A DNA stretch of 36,373 nucleotides. It comes from Aliiruegeria lutimaris. GTDB lineage: Bacteria > Pseudomonadota > Alphaproteobacteria > Rhodobacterales > Rhodobacteraceae. The position numbers and the translations under genes were made by a program. This document shows, piece after piece, positions 18,441 through 28,740 of this stretch; positions within the stretch are counted from its first letter, which is position 1; every line of letters starts with the position of its first letter. Under the pieces are notes generated by a model, which ran no database searches, was not told the DNA's origin, and saw only the letters and a list, made by a program, of their open reading frames with translations. The DNA is taken from assembly GCF_900099935.1 (NCBI RefSeq), contig NZ_FNEK01000053.1, forward strand, positions 1-36,373, read 5' to 3'.

Positions 18441-18655
18441 AAGCTTTCCACCGCAGCGCCGCATTGGCGCCGAGGGTGATGCAGATTACGGCGGCAGGCG
18501 CTTCGGCGCCTCCGCCGCACAGCCGGCCCCGAGCCCGCCGCCCTACCCATTCCCCTGCCCGCTCCCGCATTTTTCACCGTGCCGCGCAAAACGGCACGAA
18601 CAGCATGATGTTCGGAGATTTGCGGCTGCATGTCGCCTCGCGCGTTGGCTTTGGC

Positions 18656-18686
18656 TTGACAGGCAGAGCGCGCCGCCCGCTATTCT
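18656..18686 (+). promoter_or_regulatory. Candidate promoter for the DoeA-like gene
   Basis: TTGACA at 18656-18661 and TATTCT at 18681-18686, separated by 19 bases, about 105 bases before the start codon. The hexamers are good but the spacing is a little long. Confidence 0.4.
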
Positions 18687-18758
18687 GGCCAACAGATCAC
18701 GCCTGTCCTTCTCCGTTCCCGCGACCGGGCAGCGCGGCTCTCCGCACCTCATTGTCAA

Positions 18759-18785
18759 GGCTCCGTTCCGGGGCTGAAAGGAGCC
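18759..18785 (+). promoter_or_regulatory. Hairpin that could mask the DoeA ribosome binding site
   Basis: GGCTCC (18759-18764) can pair with GGAGCC (18780-18785). The second arm contains most of the AAGGAG ribosome binding site of the gene starting at 18792. Pairing would hide the site and lower translation. No aptamer-like domain is recognised. Confidence 0.35.
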
Positions 18786-18791
18786 CCCCGC

Positions 18792-19976
18792 ATGACCGCC
18801 CAGGACCTTCCCTTCAGCCGGGCCGAATATGCCCGCCGTCTCGACAAGACCCGCGCCGCGATGGCGGCGGCCGGGCTCGACATGCTCTTTGTCGAGGATC
18901 CGTCCAACATGGCCTGGCTGACAGGGTATGACGGCTGGTCCTTCTATGTCCACCAGGGGGTGCTGGTCTTTGGCGACCGCGACCCGCTCTGGTGGGGGCG
19001 GCGCATGGATGCCAATGGCGCGCTGCGCACAGTCTGGATGGAGGCGGAGCATGTGCGCGGCTATGCCGACCATTTCGTGCAAACGACCGAGCGCCACCCG
19101 ATGCAGGACCTCGCCGCGATCATCCGCGCGGCGGGCGGCGGGCGCGGCCGGATCGGCGTCGAGATGGAGAATTACTACTTCTCCGCCAAGGCCTATACCA
19201 CGCTGCTGGCCGAACTGCCGGAGGCGGAACTGGTCGACGCGACCGCGCTGGTCAACTGGCAGCGCGGGGTAAAATCGGACGAGGAGATCGCCTTCCTACG
19301 CAAGGCGGCGGGGATCGCCGAGCGGGTGATGGACGGGGTGATCGAACGGATCGAACCGGGGATGCGCAAGAACGTGCTGGTGGCGGAGATTCTCCGCGAC
19401 CAGGTGCTCGGAAATGGCGAGGACTGGGGCGACTACCCGGCCATCGTGCCGCTGCTGCCGAGCGGGCCGGACGCCTCTGCGGCCCATCTGACATGGAATG
19501 GCGCGCCCTTCCGAACCGGCGAGGCGACGTTTTTCGAGCTGGCGGGCTGCTACCGGCGCTATCACATCCCCTTCTGCCGGACGGTCTGTCTCGGCGAGCC
19601 GACCGACGCCTTGCGGCGGGCCGAGGCGGCGCTGGTCGAGGGGCTGGAAGCGGGGCTGGAGGCGGCCCGAGCCGGCAACCGCGCCTGCGACATCGCCAAT
19701 GCGCTCGCAAGGCCGCTGGAGCGCGCCGGAATCGAACGCGGCGCGCGCTGCGGCTACCCGATTGGCCTGAGCTATCCCCCGGACTGGGGCGAGCGGACGA
19801 TCTCGCTCCGGCCCGAGGACGAAACCATCCTGGAGCCGGGAATGACCTTCCACTTCATGCCCGGCCTCTGGATGGAGGATTGGGGGCTGGAAATCACCGA
19901 AAGCATCCTGATCCGCCCCGACGGCCCGGCGGAATGCTTCTGTAACCGGCCCCGCAAGCTCTTCGTGAAGGCGTGA
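18792..19976 (+). CDS. doeA: Ectoine hydrolase-like M24 family protein (DoeA)
   Basis: A 394-residue protein with a creatinase/prolidase pita-bread fold. The N-terminal creatinase-like part carries DPSNMAWLTGYDGWSFYVHQ (36-55) and GVEMENYYFSAKAY (122-135). The C-terminal part carries GDYPAIVPLLPSGPDASAAH (213-232) and GYPIGLSYPPDWGERTISLR (321-340). These match DoeA, which opens the ectoine ring to N-acetyl-2,4-diaminobutyrate. The metal-ligand Asp pair and GHGIG His of true M24 peptidases are absent (FELAGCYRRY and CGYPIG instead), whereas H232 is kept, as in creatinase-type enzymes, so an Xaa-Pro peptidase role is unlikely. The stop overlaps the next gene. The usual ectoine TRAP genes are absent; an ABC system precedes it. 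Substrate inferred. Confidence 0.85.
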   Translation: MTAQDLPFSRAEYARRLDKTRAAMAAAGLDMLFVEDPSNMAWLTGYDGWSFYVHQGVLVFGDRDPLWWGRRMDANGALRTVWMEAEHVRGYADHFVQTTERHPMQDLAAIIRAAGGGRGRIGVEMENYYFSAKAYTTLLAELPEAELVDATALVNWQRGVKSDEEIAFLRKAAGIAERVMDGVIERIEPGMRKNVLVAEILRDQVLGNGEDWGDYPAIVPLLPSGPDASAAHLTWNGAPFRTGEATFFELAGCYRRYHIPFCRTVCLGEPTDALRRAEAALVEGLEAGLEAARAGNRACDIANALARPLERAGIERGARCGYPIGLSYPPDWGERTISLRPEDETILEPGMTFHFMPGLWMEDWGLEITESILIRPDGPAECFCNRPRKLFVKA

Positions 19977-19978
19977 GC

Positions 19979-21133
19979 ATGGACCGGCTCGCCCGCGCCA
20001 TCGAGATCCTCGACGAGTTGATCGCCTTTCCGACGGTCTCCTCGGAATCCAACCTTGAGATGATCGTCCACCTTGTCTCGCTCCTGTCGGAAGTCGGCGC
20101 GCAGATCGAACTGTTCCATGACAGCACGGGTCGCAAGGCCAACCTTTTCGCCACGCTCGGGCCGGACGCGCCGGGCGGGATCGTACTCTCCGGCCATACC
20201 GATGTCGTGCCGGTGGAGGGGCCGGGCTGGAGCGGCGATCCGTTCCGGATGCGGCAGGCAAACGGCCGGCTCTATGGCCGCGGGACCTGCGACATGAAGG
20301 GCTTCATCGCCGCCACCCTCGCCTGCCTGCCCGATTTCGCAGTCGCCGATTTGCGCCGCCCGCTGCATTTCGCCTTCACCTATGACGAGGAGGTGGGCTG
20401 CCTCGGGGCGCAGCAACTGGTCGAGGAATTGCGGGCACGAGACATCGCCCCCTCAATGACGATCATTGGCGAGCCGACGGAAATGCGGATCATCGACGGG
20501 CACAAGGGCTGTAACGAATACACCACCCGCTTCACCGGCACGCAGGGCCACGGTTCCGCGCCTGAGAAAGGTGTGAACGCCGCCGAATACGCGGCGCGCT
20601 TCGTGAGCCGCCTGCTGGCGCTCCGGGAGGAATTGCTGGAGCGGGTGCCCGACGGGAGCAAGTTCGCCCCGCCCTGGAGCACGCTGAATGTCGGGCAGAT
20701 CCATGGCGGCACGGCGCGCAATGTGCTGGCCGGCGCGGCGGAGGTCGAATGGGAGACCCGGCCGGTCGTGGCGGCGGATGCCGAGCATGTGCGCGCGGCG
20801 GTGCGGACGTTCTGCGACGATATCCTGTTGCCGGAGATGCGCATGATCGCGCCCGACGCTGCAATCGAGACCGAGATCATCGGCGAAATCGCGGGGTTGA
20901 TCCCGATGGAAGAGAACGCGGCGCGCGACCTCGTTGCGCGGCTGACCGGCGAGGACGCGGCCGATCTCGTCGCTTTCGGCACCGAGGCGGGTCTGTTCCA
21001 GAGTCTGGGGATGTCAGTGGTGATCTGCGGTCCCGGCTCGATCGCGCAGGCCCACCAGCCGGACGAATTTCTGGAGATCGCGCAGCTCGAACGCTGCCTC
21101 GACATGCTCGCAGGATTGGCGAACATGAGTTGA
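19979..21133 (+). CDS. M20 family deacetylase, acetylornithine deacetylase (ArgE) type
   Basis: A 384-residue zinc amidohydrolase that removes an N-acetyl group from an amino-acid derivative. Dinuclear metal ligands are visible: H73 in SGHTDVVP, D105 in GRGTCDMKG, E137-E138 in TYDEEVGC, an acidic ligand in IGEPTEM (165) and a late His in QAHQPDEF. HKGCNEYTTRFTGTQGHGSA is the ArgE-type dimerisation/lid region. I chose ATG 19979; a GTG at 19973 overlaps the doeA stop and is also possible. Tight linkage to doeA suggests it deacetylates the doeA product, N-acetyl-diaminobutyrate, in place of classical DoeB. True arginine biosynthesis is the alternative, but this context argues against it. Confidence 0.88.
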   Translation: MDRLARAIEILDELIAFPTVSSESNLEMIVHLVSLLSEVGAQIELFHDSTGRKANLFATLGPDAPGGIVLSGHTDVVPVEGPGWSGDPFRMRQANGRLYGRGTCDMKGFIAATLACLPDFAVADLRRPLHFAFTYDEEVGCLGAQQLVEELRARDIAPSMTIIGEPTEMRIIDGHKGCNEYTTRFTGTQGHGSAPEKGVNAAEYAARFVSRLLALREELLERVPDGSKFAPPWSTLNVGQIHGGTARNVLAGAAEVEWETRPVVAADAEHVRAAVRTFCDDILLPEMRMIAPDAAIETEIIGEIAGLIPMEENAARDLVARLTGEDAADLVAFGTEAGLFQSLGMSVVICGPGSIAQAHQPDEFLEIAQLERCLDMLAGLANMS

Positions 21134-21172
21134 CGCCGGATCCTTTCCGGCCCCCTGACGCCGCAAAGGGTC

Positions 21173-21205
21173 CCGCAGCGCAGCCCCCTCAAGGATGCGC
21201 TGCGG
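21173..21205. terminator. Bidirectional hairpin between the deacetylase and guaB
   Basis: CCGCAGCGCA (21173-21182) pairs perfectly with TGCGCTGCGG (21196-21205). A second small hairpin, GCCGGA/TCCGGC, precedes it right after the deacetylase stop. T-runs are weak, but the position between convergent genes supports a terminator role. Confidence 0.55.
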
Positions 21206-21213
21206 CCCCATGA

Positions 21214-22704
<1,491 letters not shown>

Positions 22705-22920
22705 CTATACACGGATATCCCCTGCATGAAACCCCGTATTTGGACATAGCGGATGCCTGGGCGGAACATGTTGTTGCCATCGGGCGCCCTCACGGTGGGT
22801 TTCAGGGCGAATTTGGGGGCGGTTGATCTGCATCATCGCCCCTCGCGGCCGACCAAGTTACCCTAAGTCACCCGCCGGTGTCCGCCCGCGGCCCCCGGCA
22901 GGGTTTCGAGGGAGGACAAC

Positions 22921-23691
22921 ATGAAAAGCAGATTACCGGGTTTTCGGATCGCCCCCGTCGTCATGGCGATCAGCCTCGCCGCATCGGCCCTGGCGGCTTC
23001 GGGCGAAACGCTCCAGACCTCCAGCGTCGAGAGCCGCGTGCTTTTGGGATTTGACGTGCCGGATGCCGCACTCGCGGGGTTCCTGCCGGAAGGGTGGAAA
23101 TCCGTTCCCTTCCCGAAAGGTCCGCTCGCAGGTGCCGATTGCGTGGTGTCCCTTGTGGACCGGGAGCTGGAGAAAGGCGCCGATGGCAAGCCGCTGGATC
23201 CGCCCAAGAGCCAGTCGATCGGCATGTTGACGCTGGCCAGCAATGGCGGGCCGCCGCGTGTCATGGTTTTCCGGGTCTATTCGTCGAAACCGGGCGAAGG
23301 CGCCTACGGGAACTCCGTTCAGGCCGATACCAGCTTCGAAAGAATGATGCGGGTCGATGACAGCGGAGCCCAAAAGAAATCGCTCGCCTGGCGCACCGTG
23401 CAAGCCGATGGTGGCGCGTTCGAGGTATCGCTCGACTTCGCCCCCGGGATGGCGGCCTGGGTGAGCGAGGAGGTGAAGCCGTTTTCCAGTGTCGATCCGG
23501 AGAACTACAGGATCTACCGCTATGACCGGTTGATCGAGCTTCTGTCGAGCACCCCGCTCGGCAAGCCGCTCTCGGGCGATGTATCGGTGTCGGTTTCCAT
23601 CGCAGAGCTGGCGGAGATGTTCGACGGCTCAGAGAGCCTCGTCGCGATCATGGACGTGCCGGTTTACGTGCTCGATGTCTTCCTGCCGTGA
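22921..23691 (+). CDS. Exported protein of unknown function
   Basis: A 256-residue protein with an N-terminal signal peptide (MKSRLPGFRIAPVVMAISLA with cleavage near ALAAS) and GGGAGGA before the ATG. The mature part is a single mixed domain without cysteine pairs or repeats: VESRVLLGFDVPDAALAGFL, ADCVVSLVDRELEKGADGK, VFRVYSSKPGEGAYGNSVQA and a conserved-looking C-terminus VPVYVLDVFLP. The pattern of a ligand-cupping beta barrel with FDVPDAAL...LPEGW recalls acetoacetate-decarboxylase-like or DUF2071-like folds, but I cannot confirm it. Probably periplasmic. Neighbours (guaB and an aldolase gene, both on the other strand) give no functional clue. Confidence 0.8.
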   Translation: MKSRLPGFRIAPVVMAISLAASALAASGETLQTSSVESRVLLGFDVPDAALAGFLPEGWKSVPFPKGPLAGADCVVSLVDRELEKGADGKPLDPPKSQSIGMLTLASNGGPPRVMVFRVYSSKPGEGAYGNSVQADTSFERMMRVDDSGAQKKSLAWRTVQADGGAFEVSLDFAPGMAAWVSEEVKPFSSVDPENYRIYRYDRLIELLSSTPLGKPLSGDVSVSVSIAELAEMFDGSESLVAIMDVPVYVLDVFLP

Positions 23692-23702
23692 GGCAAGCGG
23701 AG

Positions 23703-23732
23703 CCGCCGGAAACGGTTCATCGAATCCGGCGG
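23703..23732. terminator. Hairpin between convergent genes
   Basis: CCGCCGGA (23703-23710) pairs with TCCGGCGG (23725-23732), and GAAATT follows on the plus strand. It lies midway between the stops of the exported-protein gene and the aldolase gene and could serve both. Confidence 0.5.
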
Positions 23733-23754
23733 GAAATTCGCCCTGCGGCTGCGT

Positions 23755-24531
23755 TCAGGACAGCAGGTCGCGCATCGCGGTTGCCTGACCGCGGATCGCC
23801 TTGGCACAGATCGCGGCATCGGCGCCCACGCCGATGAAGCGCACGCCCAGTTCAACAAAGCGCCGATAATCCGCCGCATCGTAGGAGATGATCCCGGCTG
23901 GCTTGCCGGCCTTGTGGATCGTCACGATCGCATCCTCGATTGCCTGCTTCACCTCGGGCGCGTCCATCCGGTCGCGGAACCCCATATCGGCCGAGAGATC
24001 CGCCGGACCGACAAAGACGCAGTCGACGCCGGGAACGTTGGCGATCTCGGTCAGGTTCTTGAGCGCGGTCCGGGTCTCGGCCTGGACGATGACGCAGATC
24101 TCGTCATTCGCCGTCGGCTCGTAATCGGTGATCTGTCCCCAGTTCGAGCAGCGCGACAAGCCGCCAGAGCGGCCCCGGTTACCCTCGGGCGGGTATTTGC
24201 ACGCGGCCACGACCTGCGCTGCCTGCTCAGGTGTGTCGACCATGGGCACGACCACCGTCTGCACGCCGAGATCGAGGACCTGCTTGAGAATCCAGCCCTC
24301 GCCCCACGGAACGCGCGCGGCGGTGGCGGCGGGATGGCCCTGCATCGCGTTGAATTGGGCGTGGATCATTTCCAGCGTGTTGGGGCCGTGCTCGGCATCG
24401 ACCAGGCACCAGTCGAAACCGGCGCTGGCCGCGATGGCGGCAATGGCGGGATGGCCGAGATTCAGCCAGCAGCCCATTTGCAGGCGATCTTCTGCAAGGG
24501 CTTGTTTGATAGTGTTCTTGGGGGCGGGCAT
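23755..24531 (-). CDS. HpcH/HpaI-family class II aldolase
   Basis: A 258-residue metal-dependent pyruvate aldolase related to 4-hydroxy-2-oxoheptanedioate aldolase (HpaI) and 2-keto-3-deoxy-sugar aldolases. Visible active-site parts: FDWCLVDAEHGPN with H48, AARVPWGE with R73, VVPMVDTPEQA, and the metal ligands E152 (VQAETRTA) and D178 (FVGPADLSADMG). RSGGLSRCSNWGQ occupies the substrate loop. These enzymes cleave 4-hydroxy-2-oxo acids to pyruvate and an aldehyde; the real substrate is not readable. It has no linked aromatic-degradation genes, so the hpaI symbol is not assigned. Length is typical. Confidence 0.9.
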   Translation of the reverse strand: MPAPKNTIKQALAEDRLQMGCWLNLGHPAIAAIAASAGFDWCLVDAEHGPNTLEMIHAQFNAMQGHPAATAARVPWGEGWILKQVLDLGVQTVVVPMVDTPEQAAQVVAACKYPPEGNRGRSGGLSRCSNWGQITDYEPTANDEICVIVQAETRTALKNLTEIANVPGVDCVFVGPADLSADMGFRDRMDAPEVKQAIEDAIVTIHKAGKPAGIISYDAADYRRFVELGVRFIGVGADAAICAKAIRGQATAMRDLLS

Positions 24532-24716
24532 AGGCGTGTTCCATCCGCCCTAAGGCGGTTTTCCAGGATGATGAGGGAAACGAAGGGCAAACCCTTCACG
24601 CGCTGTCTAGCGCGCGCATGACGGTGATGACAGTGGTCGCACGGTCGCGCCCCCTCGGTTCGTTCGCGCAACACGTTGGTTTTCCGGGGACAATGACCGA
24701 TGGAACAGCAGCGGTG

Positions 24717-24790
24717 GCCGCCCGCCAGGGGCGGGCGGCAAACAATCCTTCGGATTGTGCCTCCGGCGGAGATATTTCGGGAAAGATGAG
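24717..24790. repeat. Composite intergenic repeat with two hairpins and a CCTCCGGCGGAG motif
   Basis: In order: GCCGCCCGCC/GGCGGGCGGC around AGG (24717-24739), ACAATCC/GGATTGT around TTC (24742-24758), then GCCTCCGGCGGAGATATTT (24759-24777) and GGAAAGATGAG. I recall sequences like GCCTCCGGCGG...TATTT...AAGATGA as a widespread intergenic repeat in Rhodobacteraceae, but cannot count copies from one window. It lies in the 292-base gap between the aldolase and aglK. Confidence 0.55.
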
Positions 24791-24791
24791 T

Positions 24792-24819
24792 GGGAAGGGC
24801 GGCGCTGCCCCTCCCTTTT
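24792..24819. terminator. Hairpin at the end of the agl operon
   Basis: GGGAAGGGC (24792-24800) pairs with GCCCCTCCC (24807-24815) with one mismatch and a 6-base loop. TTTT follows on the plus strand. On the minus strand it lies 9 bases past the aglK stop and is the likely operon end. Confidence 0.5.
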
Positions 24820-24823
24820 GGAC

Positions 24824-25915
<1,092 letters not shown>

Positions 25916-25926
25916 GTTTCCCCTCC

Positions 25927-27570
25927 TCAGGCGTCGCGGGCGGTTGCGAAGACCGCCTGATATGGCGGCAGGGTGGCCCTGCCGGCTTCGATTGTCGAGT
26001 TGAATGGCGCGCCCGGGACCTGCGCCCAATTGCCCGCCGGCAGTTCGATGCGGCGCGCCTCATCCGCCAGGTTGAAGGCGCAGAAAACGCGGCTTCCCTT
26101 GTACTCGCGCAGGAAGGTGAGGAAGTCCTCTTCCACCATCAGGGGAGTGAAGCTTCCCTTTTGCAGGGGCAGGAGCGCTTTTCTGAGCGCGATGATCCGG
26201 CGGTAGAAATTCAGCGTTGAATTGGGGTCGCGGTCCTCGGCGGCCGCCGACAGGCGCATATGGCCGGTCGAGACCGGCAGCCAGGGCTTGCCCTCCGAGA
26301 AACCGCAATTCTTCTCTTCTCGGTCCCAGACCATCGGCGTGCGGCACCCGTCGCGCCCCTTGAATTTCGGCCAGAAACGCTTGCCATAGGGGTCTTGCAG
26401 GTCCTCGAAGGCAACCTCTGACTCCGTCAGGCCAAGTTCTTCGCCCTGATAGATACAGGCCGTGCCCTTGAGTGCCATCAGCAGCGCAGCATAGAGGCGT
26501 TGCCGAGTGGGCGTCAGGTCCCAGCGGGTCTTGTGCCGCACGACGTCATGGTTGGAATAGGCCCAGCAGGCCCAGCCGTCCGAGGAGAGCGCGTCGAAGG
26601 TTTCCAGCACCGAGGCCACATATCGACCGGTTGGCAACTCGTTGGAAAGAAGGGCGAAATCGTAGCACATATGCAGCTTGTCGCCGCCTGAAGTGTATTC
26701 GGCCTGCACTTCGGCGCCACGCTGGCTCTCGCCCACTTCGCCCACCGAGGTGATGCCCTTGTACTCGTTCATCACGCGGCGGAGTTTACGAAGGAAATCA
26801 AGGTTTTCCGGACGGGACTTGTCGAACAGGTGGTTCTGGAAGTTGTAGGGGTTCACCTTCGGAGCGGTCTTGTCGTTGATCTCCTCCGGGGCCAGCGGGG
26901 GATTGTCGCGCAGGTACTTGTCATGCACGTAGAAATTGACCGTATCGAGCCGGAAGCCATCCACGCCGCGATCGAGCCAGAACCGCGCCACGTCGAGCAG
27001 TGCCTCCTGCACCTGCGGTTCGTGGAAGTTCAGATCCGCCTGTTCGATCAGGAAGTTGTGCAGGTAGTACTGCATCCGCCCGCTATCCCATTCCCAGGCA
27101 GAGCCACCGAAGATGGACAGCCAGTTGTTGGGCGGCGTTCCATCGGGCTTAGGATCGGCCCAGACATACCAGTTTGCCTTGGGATTCGAACGGTTTGCGC
27201 GGCTTTCCTTGAACCAGGGATGTTCGGTCGAGGTATGCGAGAGCACGAGGTCGATCATCACCTTGAGGCCACGTTCATGCGCCTCGGTAATCAACTGGTC
27301 GAAATCCGCGAGCGTGCCGAACATCGGGTCGATGTCGCGGTAATTCGAGACGTCATAGCCGAAATCGAGCATCGGCGAGGTGAAGAAGGGCGAGATCCAG
27401 ATGCAGTCCACGCCGAGCCGGGCGATGTAGGGCAGCCGCTTGATGATGCCGGGAATGTCCCCGATGCCATCGCCATTGCTGTCCTGGTAGGAGCGCGGAT
27501 AGATCTGGTAGATCACCGCGCCTCGCCACCAATCCGTATCGGCGGCGGAAGTTTTTTTGATATCAGTCAT
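25927..27570 (-). CDS. aglA: Alpha-glucosidase, GH13 family
   Basis: A 547-residue cytoplasmic alpha-glucosidase that releases glucose from imported alpha-glucosides such as sucrose, maltose or trehalose. The (beta/alpha)8 barrel carries the four GH13 regions: IDLVLSHTS (106-114), DGFRLDTVNF with nucleophile D209, SVGEVGE with acid/base E278, and YSNHDVVR with D342. QDSNGDGIGDIPGI near 29-42 is the oligo-1,6-glucosidase/alpha-glucosidase subfamily calcium loop. No signal peptide. It sits between aglG (9 bases) and aglK (11 bases), the order known from Sinorhizobium aglEFGAK. Exact disaccharide preference is not readable. Confidence 0.95.
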   Translation of the reverse strand: MTDIKKTSAADTDWWRGAVIYQIYPRSYQDSNGDGIGDIPGIIKRLPYIARLGVDCIWISPFFTSPMLDFGYDVSNYRDIDPMFGTLADFDQLITEAHERGLKVMIDLVLSHTSTEHPWFKESRANRSNPKANWYVWADPKPDGTPPNNWLSIFGGSAWEWDSGRMQYYLHNFLIEQADLNFHEPQVQEALLDVARFWLDRGVDGFRLDTVNFYVHDKYLRDNPPLAPEEINDKTAPKVNPYNFQNHLFDKSRPENLDFLRKLRRVMNEYKGITSVGEVGESQRGAEVQAEYTSGGDKLHMCYDFALLSNELPTGRYVASVLETFDALSSDGWACWAYSNHDVVRHKTRWDLTPTRQRLYAALLMALKGTACIYQGEELGLTESEVAFEDLQDPYGKRFWPKFKGRDGCRTPMVWDREEKNCGFSEGKPWLPVSTGHMRLSAAAEDRDPNSTLNFYRRIIALRKALLPLQKGSFTPLMVEEDFLTFLREYKGSRVFCAFNLADEARRIELPAGNWAQVPGAPFNSTIEAGRATLPPYQAVFATARDA

Positions 27571-27579
27571 TTACCTGCC

Positions 27580-28728
27580 TTACTTGACAGAGCCGGCCAG
27601 CAGGCCGCGCACGAGGTAGCGTTGCATGGCGAAGAAGACCGCGATGGGCACCGCCATGGAGATGAAGGCCGCCGTGGCGAGGATTTCCCAATCGCCGCCG
27701 CGCGTGCCGAGCATTTCGACGATCTGCTTGGTCATCACGGTGGTCTGGCCCGAGCTGTCGATCAGGAACACCATGGCCACCAGCAGGTCGTTCCAAGTCC
27801 ACAGGAACTGGAAGATGGCGAAGGAAGCCAGCGCCGGGAAGGAAAGCGGTAGGATGATCTTCACGAAGATCTGGAAATCGGTCGCGCCGTCGACCTTCGC
27901 ATTCTCGATGATGTCGCGTGGCAGGCCGACCATGTAATTCCTGAGCAGGTAGATCGCCAATGGCAGACCAAAGCCTGTATGCGCCAGCCAGACACCGAGA
28001 TAGCCCTTTCCAATCCCGATATTATTGTGGAATTTCAATAGCGGTATCAGCGCCAGTTGAAGTGGAACCACCAGCAGGCCGACGACGCAGGCGATCAGGA
28101 TCGCACGGCCCGGAAACTCCATCCAGGCGAGCGCATAGGCCGCGAAGGCCGCGATCAGGATCGGAATGACCGTGGCCGGGATCGTCACTGTCAGGGTCGA
28201 GAAGAAGGCCTTGCTCATGCCTTCGGAGTTCCGTTCATCGAACAGCATGAACTCGTAATTGTCCAAGGTGAACTCGGGTGGCGTGGTCGCGGTGAAGAAG
28301 ATCCGCTGCCCGCGGGAGCCTTCGAATTCAGCCGCGTTCTCCATACGGTAAGTGCCGTCCTCGTTCAGCGTGATCGTGCTGCCGTCACGCATCTCGACCA
28401 CCTCACCGGGCTTGTAGGCATCGATCTCGCGCGAGGATGTGCCCCAATGGGCGATATCGCCCGAGGCACGGCTATCGAAGACGGAGCCCTCGATCACGTA
28501 CATCCCGTCGACCTGGACCTGCTCGGAGGGAGAGGCGCCGCGGATGACGATATTCTGCTCGGTCGGGAACAGCGCCTTCCACCAGCCGGAGGAGGAGATC
28601 TGGTCCGCCGTCCGGAAGGAAGAAACAAAAAGGCCCATCGTCGGGAAGAGCCAGAGGATGACGAGGAAGGCCACCGAGAGATGGACCGCCCATGTCAGGC
28701 CGGATTTATGTCCTGCGATATTGTCCAT
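27580..28728 (-). CDS. aglG: Alpha-glucoside ABC transporter permease AglG
   Basis: A 382-residue permease of the MalG class. Residues about 12-35 form the first membrane helix. A large periplasmic insertion of about 125 residues follows (ISSSGWWKALFP to TTPPEFTLDNYEFML), which is characteristic of AglG and makes it longer than MalG. The permease core then has the EAA-type loop ENAKVDGATDFQIFVKIILPL and a C-terminal YLVRGLLAGSVK typical of MalG-like subunits. It starts 12 bases after the aglF stop and works with AglF. Confidence 0.95.
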   Translation of the reverse strand: MDNIAGHKSGLTWAVHLSVAFLVILWLFPTMGLFVSSFRTADQISSSGWWKALFPTEQNIVIRGASPSEQVQVDGMYVIEGSVFDSRASGDIAHWGTSSREIDAYKPGEVVEMRDGSTITLNEDGTYRMENAAEFEGSRGQRIFFTATTPPEFTLDNYEFMLFDERNSEGMSKAFFSTLTVTIPATVIPILIAAFAAYALAWMEFPGRAILIACVVGLLVVPLQLALIPLLKFHNNIGIGKGYLGVWLAHTGFGLPLAIYLLRNYMVGLPRDIIENAKVDGATDFQIFVKIILPLSFPALASFAIFQFLWTWNDLLVAMVFLIDSSGQTTVMTKQIVEMLGTRGGDWEILATAAFISMAVPIAVFFAMQRYLVRGLLAGSVK

Positions 28729-28740
28729 TTTCCGGTCCCC

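Larger units (their letters stand above)
18441..18791. other. Structured leader/intergenic region upstream of the DoeA-like gene
   Basis: About 350 bases without a gene but rich in inverted repeats. CGGCGG-C-AGGCGC/GCGCCT-CCGCCG caps on a TTCG loop (18489-18517, 12 pairs with one bulge). GTGCCG/CGGCAC encloses a 7-base loop (18579-18597). The region ends with a promoter candidate and a hairpin over the ribosome binding site, both listed separately. Confidence 0.5.

Noticed and set aside
18489-18517. Terminator for SBP2 or a small RNA at the TTCG-loop hairpin
   Set aside because: Strong stem but no T-run and no promoter placed to make a discrete RNA; kept only as part of the leader description.
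18792-19976. Xaa-Pro dipeptidase or methionine aminopeptidase assignment
   Set aside because: The M24 fold is present, but the metal-binding Asp pair and GHG motif are missing and DoeA-specific stretches are present.
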